Positions 23,907 to 32,190 of a stretch of DNA of 43,752 nt are shown here, piece by piece (within the stretch, counting starts at the first letter, position 1; each line of letters starts with the position of its first letter). The notes below the pieces were generated by a model. It was not told where the DNA came from. It ran no database searches and worked only from the letters and a program-made list of their open reading frames with translations. The stretch is from positions 1 to 43,752 of the forward strand of contig JAEDCN010000018.1 in the NCBI GenBank assembly GCA_016294105.1, given 5' to 3'. A program made the translations under genes and the position numbers. The DNA is from Treponema sp. (lineage in GTDB: Bacteria > Spirochaetota > Spirochaetia > Treponematales > Treponemataceae).

Positions 23907-24467
23907 ATGAAGCAGAGCCTGGGGAACAAGCCCCTCATCTATCCGCAGCCGGTGCTGATTGTAGCCACCTACAACAAGGACGGCACCGCCAACGCCATGA
24001 ACGCCGCCTGGGGCGGTGTCTGCGACTATACGAAGGTATCACTGATTCTGGACAGGAACCACAAGACGGTGGAGAACCTTTTGGAACGGCAGGCCTTCAC
24101 CCTCAGCATCGCCGATGTGGAGCATCTGGTGGAGGCGGACTATTTTGGCATCGTCTCCGGCCACAAGGTGTCCGACAAGGTTGCCCGTGCTGGGCTCGAC
24201 TACAGCAGGAGCCTAGTGGTGGACGCACCGGTCATCGATGCCTTTCCCCTGACCCTGGAGTGCCGCCTGGTGAGCTATGACCATGAGACGGAGCGGGCCA
24301 TTGGCCAGGTGGTGAACACCCTGGCAGAGGACAGCATCCTGACAGAAGGAAGGATCGACCTGCAAAAATTCCATCCCATCACCTACGACCCTGCCAACCA
24401 CCACTACATCGCTCTGGGAAAACAGGTGGGCAGGGCATTCAGCGACGGCAAGCAGTTGTCAGACTGA
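23907..24467 (+). CDS. Flavin reductase-like protein (FMN-binding split barrel)
   Basis: The ATG at 23907 is chosen for its strong AAGGAGG about 8 bases upstream. The 186-residue product has the flavoredoxin/flavin-reductase fold pattern: YPQPVLIVATYNKDG, then NAMNAAWGGVCDY (FMN contact region), followed by FTLSIADVEHL and a C-terminal core. Members bind FMN and act as electron-transfer proteins or flavin reductases in anaerobes. GC content is clearly higher than in glyA. A rubredoxin-type gene lies immediately downstream on the other strand; the two could share an electron-transfer pathway, but that is inference. Confidence 0.85.
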   Translation: MKQSLGNKPLIYPQPVLIVATYNKDGTANAMNAAWGGVCDYTKVSLILDRNHKTVENLLERQAFTLSIADVEHLVEADYFGIVSGHKVSDKVARAGLDYSRSLVVDAPVIDAFPLTLECRLVSYDHETERAIGQVVNTLAEDSILTEGRIDLQKFHPITYDPANHHYIALGKQVGRAFSDGKQLSD

Positions 24468-24546
24468 GGCCACCAGCAGACGGGAATCCTCCCGGAGCCT
24501 GGTTCATTGAAACCCATTCCCAAAGCTGGTCGTCATTCTAAAAATG

Positions 24547-24583
24547 CAGGAAGGGAGCCGCCCACCGGACACCCCCCTTCCTG
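24547..24583. terminator. Hairpin between convergent genes
   Basis: CAGGAAGGG (24547-24555) pairs with CCCTTCCTG (24575-24583). It lies between the 3' ends of the flavin-reductase and rubredoxin genes. No clear T-run follows, so it is a probable but weak terminator. Confidence 0.4.
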
Positions 24584-24637
24584 TTCACCTGTACCAAGTG
24601 ACTGGGAATGCAGTCACTGCGGACGACGTGAAATCTC

Positions 24638-24790
24638 CTACTGTCGCTTGAACTTTTCCTTTGGCGCACCACATTTGGGGCACTTGTAGGGCGGCTCTGA
24701 GCCGGTGTGGACATAACCGCAGACGGTGCACACCCATGTGGTGCTGTCTGAGGGATTTTCGTAGGATTTGGAAGCTTCAGTTTTCTTCAT
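24638..24790 (-). CDS. Rubredoxin-like small protein
   Basis: A 50-residue gene with GAGGA upstream. It encodes WVCTVCGYVHTGSEPPYKC and CPKCGAPKEKF, that is two CxxC pairs (Cys21/Cys24 and Cys37/Cys40) with the aromatic and GYVHxG spacing of the rubredoxin-like Fe(Cys)4 domain found at the end of rubrerythrins. As a stand-alone protein it should bind one iron and carry single electrons in the cytoplasm. Its partner could be the adjacent flavin reductase-like protein or an unseen rubrerythrin/oxidase. Confidence 0.9.
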   Translation of the reverse strand: MKKTEASKSYENPSDSTTWVCTVCGYVHTGSEPPYKCPKCGAPKEKFKRQ

Positions 24791-24881
24791 GTTCTATTCC
24801 TCTATAGGTTTGATTTTAAGCAGCAATTTTACTGCCTATACCATAAGGATAGTTTTTTACTAGAGCCGTTGCAAATTCAAA

Positions 24882-24912
24882 ATAAAAATGCCACCCAAAG
24901 CGGGTGGCACGT
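24882..24912 (-). terminator. Rho-independent terminator of apt
   Basis: TGCCACCC (24889-24896) pairs with GGGTGGCA (24901-24908). On the minus strand, downstream of the apt stop at 24921, it is followed by a T-rich run. Confidence 0.85.
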
Positions 24913-24920
24913 TAAAGAAG

Positions 24921-25454
24921 CTATTCGCTGTCGTAATTGATGATGGTACGAACTGGTGTGGGATTCAACACCTCTTGATATTTCAAGAAGGGCAAGCCTA
25001 CCACACCAAAGAATTCCACCACCTGGGCGCCCCCCTGCTCAAAGATGGTGCGGGCTGCCTGCAGGGTTCCACCAGTGGCAATCAAGTCGTCAATGACCAC
25101 CACCCGCTGCCCCTTCTTGATGTCATCAATATGGGCTTCAACCTCTGCCATGCCATATTCCAGGGAATACTTGCAGGAATATCGCTTGCCAGGAAGCTTT
25201 CCCTTCTTTCGAACCAACACCAAGGGGAGCCCCAACCGCTCAGCCAAGGGAGCTGCAAAGAGGAAACCTCTGGACTCAATGCCAGAAATAGCATCAATAT
25301 CAAGTTGGCGGCACCAAGATTCCATGGTATCTAGGCAGATTTTAAAGGCCTCTGGATTCACCAAAATACCAGTAATGTCGTAAAAAAGGATTCCCGGCTT
25401 GGGAAAATCATGAACACGACGGATTGACTTGTCAAGAAACTCTAAATCACTCAT
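24921..25454 (-). CDS. apt: Adenine phosphoribosyltransferase
   Basis: This 177-residue cytoplasmic enzyme makes AMP from adenine and PRPP. It has the FPKPGILFYDITG start typical of Apt, the GIESRGFLFAAPLA base-binding region, and the PRPP loop VVVIDDLIATGGT (about 121-133). The length is normal. No Shine-Dalgarno precedes the ATG. Instead TTGACA and TACTAT boxes place the transcription start on the start codon, so the message appears leaderless. A terminator follows directly. Confidence 0.97.
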   Translation of the reverse strand: MSDLEFLDKSIRRVHDFPKPGILFYDITGILVNPEAFKICLDTMESWCRQLDIDAISGIESRGFLFAAPLAERLGLPLVLVRKKGKLPGKRYSCKYSLEYGMAEVEAHIDDIKKGQRVVVIDDLIATGGTLQAARTIFEQGGAQVVEFFGVVGLPFLKYQEVLNPTPVRTIINYDSE

Positions 25455-25460
25455 AGTTTC

Positions 25461-25489
25461 ATAGTACTATGGACTGGCCCTGCTGTCAA
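25461..25489 (-). promoter_or_regulatory. Promoter of apt (leaderless)
   Basis: Minus-strand TTGACA (25484-25489), 17-bp spacer, TACTAT (25461-25466). The ATG at 25454 begins 7 nt past the -10 box. Confidence 0.75.
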
Positions 25490-25521
25490 TGTGAGGGAGA
25501 AGCAAGGGGGGATTAGACTTG

Positions 25522-25565
25522 AAAAAAAATTTTCCACAGGAAATTGGATGAATTCCCTGTGGAAA
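25522..25565 (-). terminator. Rho-independent terminator of the Gtr operon
   Basis: TTTCCACAGG (25531-25540) pairs with CCTGTGGAAA (25556-25565). Read on the minus strand it is followed by a run of eight T. The surrounding 25530-25610 also contains a short direct repeat (AAATTGGATGAATT). Confidence 0.85.
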
Positions 25566-25622
25566 GTGGATGAGTTTGCACTGGAAATTGGATGAATTTG
25601 CAGAGGGAAATTTTAAGGGATT

Positions 25623-27401
25623 TTATTGAGGATTTTTTTTGTTGGTGTCCTCCATGTAGGAAGTTTCTGACAAACGAATTACAACTACATCACCAAGATT
25701 CTGAACAAATCCCGGCTTGGGATAATCATTCATAGACTCAGCTGCAGAACGAGCCTTTTGAATGAGTGTTACGTCATTGGTAGAGTGATATTCATAACCT
25801 AATGACCTCATAAAAAGTAACCCTCGAGTAGTTGAATCCTTAAAGTCTTTATCATCAGTCCATTCAAAAATAGAATGTCCAGCCACCTCACTAACTTTAT
25901 AATCTACAAAATAGTGGGGAGAATATTCACCATAAAGAATAACTGGTAAATCTCCACATTTTTGCGATTGCAGCTCTCTATGAATATCGTAAGCGACCAT
26001 TTTATCCTGCTGATAGCGAAGATAATCTGTATAATTGACCAAAGATGAGTCTTGTATCTGTAACAAGCAAATTCCAATGAATATACATTTAAGAATTTTC
26101 CTTCCATTTCCCATCCTTCCAAAGACTAAAAATGCAGTAAATCCCATAACTATCGGTTCCATCAACTGAACACGAAAACTAGTTCCTCCTCCAGTAACTA
26201 AAGGAAAAGCAAACATAGTCATTACAATCAAAAATACAACAATTTTTCCCCATCCAGATTCTTTTGAAAAAAACTCTTGTATAAATAAAGCAGGAAATAA
26301 TAAACAAATAAGCATCAATTCCATCGGCCAATTATCTAGCAGACGAACAAAATATACAGGAATTGCAGCACAAATGTGCAAAATCGAGATATTTGATTGA
26401 TTCACTAAATAATCGCTAGCAGAAGCCTTAAAAATAAATTGTTGAAGAAGTTTATCTATAACAAAATAACACAATGTAGCTGTCATTATGCAGATCACTC
26501 CTTTGAAAAATACCTTTCTTATGTTCTTAGGAGAAAATTTATCAGACATACAAAAGAAAAAGAAGCAAATCAACAGTCCACAACAAAATACAACGAGGAG
26601 AGATTGATATACTCCAGTAATGACAGACAAGATGATACAACCCCAAATAATAAAAAAATGATATTTTGAGGTTAAACCAATAAATGACAGATAAACGACA
26701 ACAGGAATCAACGTCATTACTAAAGCCACTTCTAATGATAGACAAGTAAAATACAGTATATCAACCCAAATTGGACAGATACAATAAACTAAAGAAAAAG
26801 CGAAGTATGCAAATTTATTATCCCAACCAGTCACTACATTTAACAAATAACACCAGGACAGTACACTTGTAATCAAAAAGAAAATGGTAAAAAAATTCAC
26901 CAAGTAGAGGTTTTGGCCCATATACGTCGTAACACCTTGTAATAAGATGAGGGAAAAACGACCTATCACCTTCCAATTCATGGTTCTATCTTCCAACCAA
27001 AACTCTGTATCTATGGGAATAACTTGTTCCCCGAGTTTTATTCCATGAATAACAAGGGCAACAAGAGATATAAACAATACCAATGGAATATTATTTACAA
27101 TAAAGTTTGGAAAATTTAAACAGAATTTTTTTACAGGGTCTTTTAGACTATCTACTTCAACTGGACGACGAAATCGAATACAGTTGTTTAATGTAAAAAA
27201 AATACTCACAGATATCATTGCAAAGAGATAGGATATAGAATTTATCTTTCCAATCCATTTGTCTGGATTACGAAGTGGAGTTCCTTTTATATTCTCCCCT
27301 AGTTCCAAAACCAATTCCTGGACGCTAGGTAAACGGAATACAATGAGTACAAGAACTGCTGATACAATTATACCAATGCGAACAGTCTTATAATTTTTCA
27401 T
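25623..27401 (-). CDS. GtrII-like membrane glucosyltransferase
   Basis: The 592-residue protein has about ten or more hydrophobic segments and, in the N-terminal third, the acidic loop PIDTEFWLEDRTMNWKVIGR, which matches the serotype-converting glucosyltransferase (GtrII/GtrV) family. These enzymes transfer a sugar from a lipid-linked donor to surface polysaccharide outside the membrane. The gene overlaps the upstream GtrB-like gene by 14 bp, as expected for a coupled operon. No GtrA-like flippase gene is nearby. AT-rich composition sets this operon apart from its neighbours, which suggests horizontal acquisition. Confidence 0.75.
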   Translation of the reverse strand: MKNYKTVRIGIIVSAVLVLIVFRLPSVQELVLELGENIKGTPLRNPDKWIGKINSISYLFAMISVSIFFTLNNCIRFRRPVEVDSLKDPVKKFCLNFPNFIVNNIPLVLFISLVALVIHGIKLGEQVIPIDTEFWLEDRTMNWKVIGRFSLILLQGVTTYMGQNLYLVNFFTIFFLITSVLSWCYLLNVVTGWDNKFAYFAFSLVYCICPIWVDILYFTCLSLEVALVMTLIPVVVYLSFIGLTSKYHFFIIWGCIILSVITGVYQSLLVVFCCGLLICFFFFCMSDKFSPKNIRKVFFKGVICIMTATLCYFVIDKLLQQFIFKASASDYLVNQSNISILHICAAIPVYFVRLLDNWPMELMLICLLFPALFIQEFFSKESGWGKIVVFLIVMTMFAFPLVTGGGTSFRVQLMEPIVMGFTAFLVFGRMGNGRKILKCIFIGICLLQIQDSSLVNYTDYLRYQQDKMVAYDIHRELQSQKCGDLPVILYGEYSPHYFVDYKVSEVAGHSIFEWTDDKDFKDSTTRGLLFMRSLGYEYHSTNDVTLIQKARSAAESMNDYPKPGFVQNLGDVVVIRLSETSYMEDTNKKNPQ

Positions 27402-28374
27402 TAATTACTCCTTTTTCGTAAAACCCATCAGTATATTTACTAATAATATAGCGAGGTCTTCGTTTTACTTCTAAATAAATCTTGCCAACATATTCCCCAA
27501 TAATACCAACTGAAACTAATTGTATACCTCCTAAAAAACACACAATACTAGCAAGACTAGCCCATCCAGGTACAGCAGAATTGAGAACACGCATTACAAT
27601 TACCCAAATGATTACTAAAAAACTAGATAACGCTACAATAATCCCTAGCATCACAATGAGATGAAGAGGCCTGACAGAAAGGCTAGTAATCCCATCAAGA
27701 GCTAAGCTTATCATTTTTCTCAGGGGATAATGGCTATCACCTGCAAGCCGTTGATGACGTTCATAATATACACAAACACTTTTGAAACCGACTAATGGGA
27801 ACATTCCCCTTAAAAATAAGTTTACTTCAGGAAAGTCCGATAATTCCTTCAGCACACGTTGGGAAACTAATCGATAATCTGCATGATTATATACGGCCTC
27901 CACTCCCATTCCTATAAGAAATTTATAAAAACCTTGCGCAGTACATCTCTTAAATAGTGTGTCAGACCGTCTTTGTATTCTGACACCGTAAACAATCTCA
28001 GCTCCGTTTACATATTCTTTAATCATTTGGTCTATAGCACCAATATCATCTTGCCCGTCACAATCAATGGAAATTGTAATGTCACAAAAATCCTTTGCTT
28101 CCAATAAGCCTGCCAACAAAGAACTTTGATGCCCACGATTTCTACTTTGCGAAATGCCTTCAACAAGTGAATATTTTTTAGCAAAATTACAGATAATATT
28201 CCATGTGTTATCTTTACTTCCATCATCTACATACAATATCTTACTGGACTGGCTTATAACTCCGTTGTCAATTAATGATTGTATTTTATGCAAAAAAAGT
28301 TCATTTGATATAGGTAAAACTTGTTCCTCGTTATAGCAAGGAACAATTAAATACAGAACTGGTACAGCTATCAT
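27388..28374 (-). CDS. GtrB-like family 2 glycosyltransferase (polyprenyl-phosphate sugar donor synthase)
   Basis: The 328-residue protein has the GT2 core: LIVPCYNEEQVL, YVDDGSKDNTW, QSRNRGHQSSLLAGL and IDCDGQDDI (DxD-type metal site, about 100-108). Two C-terminal membrane segments (about 233-258 and 266-290) follow, ending in EYVGKIYLEVKRRPRY. This is the DPM1/GtrB layout that loads glucose or a similar sugar on undecaprenyl phosphate. It should supply the donor for the GtrII-like protein that follows. AGGAG precedes the ATG. Confidence 0.9.
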   Translation of the reverse strand: MIAVPVLYLIVPCYNEEQVLPISNELFLHKIQSLIDNGVISQSSKILYVDDGSKDNTWNIICNFAKKYSLVEGISQSRNRGHQSSLLAGLLEAKDFCDITISIDCDGQDDIGAIDQMIKEYVNGAEIVYGVRIQRRSDTLFKRCTAQGFYKFLIGMGVEAVYNHADYRLVSQRVLKELSDFPEVNLFLRGMFPLVGFKSVCVYYERHQRLAGDSHYPLRKMISLALDGITSLSVRPLHLIVMLGIIVALSSFLVIIWVIVMRVLNSAVPGWASLASIVCFLGGIQLVSVGIIGEYVGKIYLEVKRRPRYIISKYTDGFYEKGVINEKL

Positions 28375-28636
28375 TCATCTTTCTCCTATACACAATCAAT
28401 TATGTCCAAAATAATCTAAAATCGTGTTAAACCTACAAATATAAATCTTAAAAACACAAAATTTTCCGTCCCTCTCTAACCCATCCAAAAGACTAATATC
28501 GTAAAATATCAGTACTATTTCTTACTATAAGACAATTATAACTCTATCTAAAAGACGTTTTAAAGTCAATATCTGAAAATAAATCGTCTTATAGCAAGTA
28601 TATGATTTACCAATACCGTCTTATGATTGTAATAGC
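28375..28636. promoter_or_regulatory. Operator-like repeats upstream of the XRE gene
   Basis: Five copies of an A/T-AAGAC heptamer or its complement GTCTTAT occur at 28487-28493, 28526-28533, 28549-28556, 28586-28593 and 28618-28625, the last overlapping the TATGAT -10 box (28622-28627). The cluster lies just ahead of an XRE regulator gene and between divergent genes, suggesting the regulator's own binding sites. Confidence 0.45.
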
Positions 28637-28966
28637 ATGACTACCAGAGAAATTTTCAAGAGGAACCTAAAATACTACAGGAAAAAGAAGGGATTAACCC
28701 AGGAGCAATTGGCGGAGCTAGTAAATTGCAATCCTAAATATATATCTGAAATTGAATCACGGAATAAATTCCCCTCGGCAGAGACTATAGATGCACTGGC
28801 TTCCGTACTGGAAATTTCCGCCGCCCAGTTATTTGAAGAAGAAGGCTCCCCACGGAATATGGCAGCCTTTGACAAGGAACAGTTCACACAGGAGCTGGTC
28901 AGCGGCCTCCACCAGCTGATTCGCCAGGATGTGCTGTCCTTCCTGGAAAGGAGGCTGGACGGGTGA
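28637..28966 (+). CDS. XRE-family transcriptional regulator
   Basis: A 109-residue protein with an N-terminal helix-turn-helix (KGLTQEQLAELVNCNPKYIS and EIESRNKFPSAETI, about 19-55) and a C-terminal helical tail ending in FLERRLDG. There is no Shine-Dalgarno and the -10 box is only 9 nt upstream of the ATG, so initiation is probably leaderless. The EAL-domain gene formerly began 3 bp downstream, before a 688-bp insertion and duplication event separated them (see the 82-bp repeat). Confidence 0.85.
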   Translation: MTTREIFKRNLKYYRKKKGLTQEQLAELVNCNPKYISEIESRNKFPSAETIDALASVLEISAAQLFEEEGSPRNMAAFDKEQFTQELVSGLHQLIRQDVLSFLERRLDG

Positions 28967-28986
28967 GGCATGATGGCAGCCCAAGT
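28905..28986. repeat. 82-bp direct repeat, left copy
   Basis: This 82-bp segment, covering the last codons of the XRE gene and the first six codons of the EAL gene, recurs at 29593-29674 with two mismatches. In this copy the EAL start reads MMAAQVL and then meets a stop, so it is a disrupted start. Confidence 0.95.
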
Positions 28987-29013
28987 CTTGTGAAAGCCGT
29001 CCTGCCACAACTG

Positions 29014-29042
29014 TTTAAAATATTATGAAAATGTAGTATACT
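29014..29042 (+). promoter_or_regulatory. Promoter of the DUF4160-DUF2442 pair
   Basis: TTTAAA (29014-29019), 17-bp spacer, TATACT (29037-29042), followed by GGAGG and the DUF4160 start. The inserted module thus carries its own promoter. Confidence 0.6.
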
Positions 29043-29063
29043 CCTTGATAGATTGGAGGAAGT

Positions 29064-29324
29064 ATGCCAAGTATCTCTATGTTTTTTGGTATTATTATCA
29101 GGATGTTCAACAACGGAGAACACAATCCACCACATTTTCACGGCTCATACCAAGGCCATAACGGAGTATTCAATATGGATGGAGAACTTATAAATGGCGA
29201 TATGCCCAAAAGACAATGCAAATTGATTGCGGCATGGGCTGAACTGCACAAGGATGAACTCCTGGCAAACTGGGAACTTGCAATGGACGAGCAGCCCTTA
29301 TATAAAATTGATCCCTTGCATTGA
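29064..29324 (+). CDS. DUF4160-family protein
   Basis: An 86-residue protein with MPSISMFFGIIIRMFNNGE then HNPPHFHGSYQGHNG and MPKRQCKLIAAWAELHKDEL, the pattern of the DUF4160 family. These small proteins are usually encoded next to DUF2442 proteins. They are suspected to form toxin-antitoxin-like or mobile modules, but the biochemical role is unknown. GGAGG lies ahead of the ATG. The gene is 16 bp upstream of the DUF2442 gene. Confidence 0.85.
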   Translation: MPSISMFFGIIIRMFNNGEHNPPHFHGSYQGHNGVFNMDGELINGDMPKRQCKLIAAWAELHKDELLANWELAMDEQPLYKIDPLH

Positions 29325-29340
29325 TAGACTGGAGAGAAAT

Positions 29341-29607
29341 ATGAATGTGCCACACTGGGTTGTAATGGAAGTGACAGCACGTCCAGACTACACACTCTTC
29401 CTCCACTTTGCCGACGGTAAGACTGGAGTCTTCAATGCTGCCCCGCTTCTGGAAAAACCCATCTACAAATCCCTGCAATCCCCCGATTTTTTTCTCACCG
29501 CCCATGTCGAGTGCGGAACTGTTGTCTGGAGCGATGAGGTGGACATTGCCCCTGAATATCTGTACGAGCACAGCAAGGATACCATTGCACCTGCCTCCAC
29601 CAGCTGA
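29341..29607 (+). CDS. DUF2442-family protein
   Basis: I place the start at 29341, where GGAGAG precedes MNVPHWVVMEVTARPDY; an upstream in-frame ATG lies inside the previous gene. The 88-residue product has LFLHFADGKTGVFN and DEVDIAPEYLYE, the DUF2442 pattern. It is the partner of the preceding DUF4160 gene. Its last codons (ASTS, stop) come from the right copy of the 82-bp repeat, so its natural C-terminus may have been replaced on insertion. The function is unknown. Confidence 0.85.
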   Translation: MNVPHWVVMEVTARPDYTLFLHFADGKTGVFNAAPLLEKPIYKSLQSPDFFLTAHVECGTVVWSDEVDIAPEYLYEHSKDTIAPASTS

Positions 29608-29674
29608 TTCGCCAGGATGTGCCGTCCTTCCTGGAAAGGAGTCTGGACGGGTGAGGCATGATGGCAGCCCAAGT
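29593..29674. repeat. 82-bp direct repeat, right copy
   Basis: This second copy of the 28905-28986 segment supplies the intact start codon (29658) of the EAL gene. It is preceded by the end of the DUF2442 gene. The offset is exactly 688 bp along the whole repeat, with two mismatches. Confidence 0.95.
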
Positions 29675-31163
29675 GGATTGCAATGGAACTGACAGCCCGG
29701 CCACTGGAGAGGATTTGGAGACCATCGATGTCCATGCCAATCATCTTACTGGAGTCAACAAGTCCTTGCTGCAAACCATGCTGCGGCAAACAATCCAGGT
29801 CCTGCTGATAGTCCTTGTCATTGGCTCGGCGATTATCTTCATCATCCATCGCATCAGTCAGAAACATATAGATGAGTTCATTGAAGGTGAGGTTTCCTTT
29901 GATGATTTGACCGGCCTCTACAACCGAAAATACTTTTATGATGCGGCCGAGGAGATGATTGCTGAGTATAAGGACAAGGGTGGCGTCTCCATCATTCGAA
30001 TCAACCTGTGCAACTTCAAGGTTGTCAATGACTTGTATGGCATGGACAAGGGTGACCAACTTCTGTGCCATGTTGCGGGGGAATTGAAAAAGGATGCCCA
30101 GAGGTTCAAATTCATCGCCGCCCGTTTCTCCGCAGACAACTTCTATATCTGTGTCCCCCAGAAGCACTACGACCAGCTTCCCCTGATTCGCCAAGCAAGT
30201 GTCCCCTGGCTGAACATGAGCCTAAGTTTCTTGTATGGTGTCTATATCGTTGAAGAAGATACCAATGTTACCGTACCCCAGATGTGTGACCGGGCAAACC
30301 TAGCCATTTCTGCTGGAAAAACAGGTACTGGAACCTTTATCCATTGCTACAAGGAAAAATTCAGGCACCAGATTCTGAAGGAAAAGGAAATTGAGGGTGA
30401 GATGGAACAAACGCTGGCCACCGGTCAGTTCATCATCTACATCCAGCCCAAATATGCCGTGCATTCTGATCAGGTGGTGGGAGGAGAGGCCCTGGTTCGC
30501 TGGCAGCACCCCAAAAAAGGAGTCGTTTCCCCCGCAGACTTCATCCCCCTCTTTGAGCGCAATGGCTTTATCCGTGACCTTGACTACTGTGTGTGGGAAT
30601 CCTGCTGCGCCTTCATCCGTTGTGCCCGGGACAAGGGGCTGTCAGTGCCGCCCATCTCTATAAACGTGTCCCGCATCCATTTTTATGGCAAGGAGCTCCA
30701 GTCCAAGCTCGAGGAATTGCTGGAGCGCTACCAACTGGAGCCCAAGGACATAGAGCTGGAGGTGACAGAGACAATCTGCACCACAGACTCCCAGGTCTTC
30801 CTGGAGATTTGCTCCAATCTCTGCAAGGCAGGATTTACCATCGCCATGGATGACTTTGGAAGCGGCTACTCCTCCCTCAATATGCTGAAGGAGATTCCCA
30901 TCGATGTCATCAAGATGGACATGCGATTTCTAGCAGGCGACCATGACCCCAGCCAGCAGGAAAAGGGGCGGAGCATCCTGCGTTCCCTTATCAAGATGGC
31001 CCAGCGTCTCCATCTGGACATTGTGGTGGAGGGAGTGGAGACACGGGATCAGGTGGAATTCATCAAGGACATTGGACAACGCTCTGCTCAAGGATACTTT
31101 TATGCCCGGCCACTGCCCACCAGCGATTTTGAGGCGTTGCTGCGGTCTGGTACCACAGCATAA
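29658..31163 (+). CDS. GGDEF-EAL cyclic-di-GMP phosphodiesterase
   Basis: The 501-residue protein has one membrane segment (about 46-64), a degenerate GGDEF domain (about 80-235; FSADNF replaces GGDEF, so it cannot make cyclic di-GMP) and an EAL domain (about 250-495). The EAL domain keeps the catalytic residues: GGEALVRW, ISINVSR, ELEVTET, MDDFGSGYS, KMD, VVEGVET and QGYFYARPLP. It should degrade cyclic di-GMP, opposing the cyclase at 7.5-9.4 kb. The N-terminus is short for a sensor: no periplasmic domain remains, which may reflect an earlier deletion. Either of two adjacent ATGs could be the start. The start lies in the right copy of the 82-bp repeat. Confidence 0.88.
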   Translation: MMAAQVDCNGTDSPATGEDLETIDVHANHLTGVNKSLLQTMLRQTIQVLLIVLVIGSAIIFIIHRISQKHIDEFIEGEVSFDDLTGLYNRKYFYDAAEEMIAEYKDKGGVSIIRINLCNFKVVNDLYGMDKGDQLLCHVAGELKKDAQRFKFIAARFSADNFYICVPQKHYDQLPLIRQASVPWLNMSLSFLYGVYIVEEDTNVTVPQMCDRANLAISAGKTGTGTFIHCYKEKFRHQILKEKEIEGEMEQTLATGQFIIYIQPKYAVHSDQVVGGEALVRWQHPKKGVVSPADFIPLFERNGFIRDLDYCVWESCCAFIRCARDKGLSVPPISINVSRIHFYGKELQSKLEELLERYQLEPKDIELEVTETICTTDSQVFLEICSNLCKAGFTIAMDDFGSGYSSLNMLKEIPIDVIKMDMRFLAGDHDPSQQEKGRSILRSLIKMAQRLHLDIVVEGVETRDQVEFIKDIGQRSAQGYFYARPLPTSDFEALLRSGTTA

Positions 31164-31197
31164 AAACCTCTAGGGTGAAAGGACAAACAAAGGAAAA

Positions 31198-31250
31198 AGC
31201 CGTTCCCGCCAAATTGTACCATATGTACGTTGGTTGGAACGGCTCTTTTT
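31198..31250. terminator. Bidirectional rho-independent terminator
   Basis: AGCCGTTCC (31198-31206) pairs with GGAACGGCT (31236-31244), with inner pairing CCAA/TTGG and GTAC/GTAC. T-runs follow on both strands. It separates the convergent EAL gene and tyrA. Confidence 0.88.
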
Positions 31251-31254
31251 CTCC

Positions 31255-32190
31255 CTATCCCTCAATACGAGACATGGCGATTCGCTTAGTACGTACTCCT
31301 TCCAAAAGCTGGCACATGGCCTGCTGATTGTCAGTTTCTAGGTGGTGGCGAAGCTCTGCCAATGATTGCTGAAAGCTATCGATATGGCTCAAAAGCTCGG
31401 CCTTGTTGGCAGCGAACAGCTCCGTCCACAAAGGGGCATTTATCATGGCGATTCGAGTTAAATCCTCAAAGCTTCCACCACCAAAGGCTGTAATCTGGGT
31501 ATCTTCAGCACTATTCACCAAGGCTGCAGCAATCACGTGACAAAGCTGGGAGGTAAAGGCCACCTTGTGGTCGTGAACCTGGGCATCTGTCTCAATAATT
31601 CGAGTAAAGCCTAAATCTGTTACTAGATTCTTGAAAAAGGTCAAATGCTCAGCCTTGTTTTGTTCCAGCGGCATGAGGATGTAGTTGCGTCCAGCAAAAA
31701 TCTTGGCAGAGGCATGGGTATAGCCTTCCTTTTCGCTTCCTGCCATGGGATGGCCGCTAATAAAGTCCACATCATCACGGAGAATTTTCGGTAGATTACG
31801 GATGATTTCCGCCTTTACACCAGAAATATCTGTGACAATGGAATGAGATTTAAAATGTGAACGATTTTTTTCCATGAATTGCAAGGTGGCATGGGGATAC
31901 AAGCAGATGAACACCACATCACACTGAGCAAGCATAGTAGGAGCTTCATCAAGAGTAAATCCTGAGTCGATGATACCATCTGACAGAGACTGAGTGAGAG
32001 AAGCCCCATTTATATCGCAGGCAAAAATCTTACCACAGCTACTGGGTCTTCCAAGCACCTTTTCCCGAATGGCACGGGCAAAGGAACCACCCATCAATCC
32101 CAGACCCACAAAACCATAGGTCAGGTTCTGGGGATTGAGCCAAGATATTTCACCTGCTACACTTGTATCCTGCCACCTTGATTCACTCAT
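31255..32190 (-). CDS. tyrA: Prephenate dehydrogenase
   Basis: The 311-residue enzyme converts prephenate to 4-hydroxyphenylpyruvate in tyrosine synthesis. It has the NAD(P)-binding YGFVGLGLMGGSFA (about 25-38), the active-site region FISGHPMAGSEKEGY (about 139-153) and the DHKVAFTSQLCHVIAAAL helix. It starts within the last codons of aroF (4-bp overlap) and is the distal gene of the aroF-tyrA operon. It should thus share control by the leader-peptide attenuator. No ACT domain is present, so allosteric tyrosine control of this enzyme is not evident. Confidence 0.93.
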   Translation of the reverse strand: MSESRWQDTSVAGEISWLNPQNLTYGFVGLGLMGGSFARAIREKVLGRPSSCGKIFACDINGASLTQSLSDGIIDSGFTLDEAPTMLAQCDVVFICLYPHATLQFMEKNRSHFKSHSIVTDISGVKAEIIRNLPKILRDDVDFISGHPMAGSEKEGYTHASAKIFAGRNYILMPLEQNKAEHLTFFKNLVTDLGFTRIIETDAQVHDHKVAFTSQLCHVIAAALVNSAEDTQITAFGGGSFEDLTRIAMINAPLWTELFAANKAELLSHIDSFQQSLAELRHHLETDNQQAMCQLLEGVRTKRIAMSRIEG

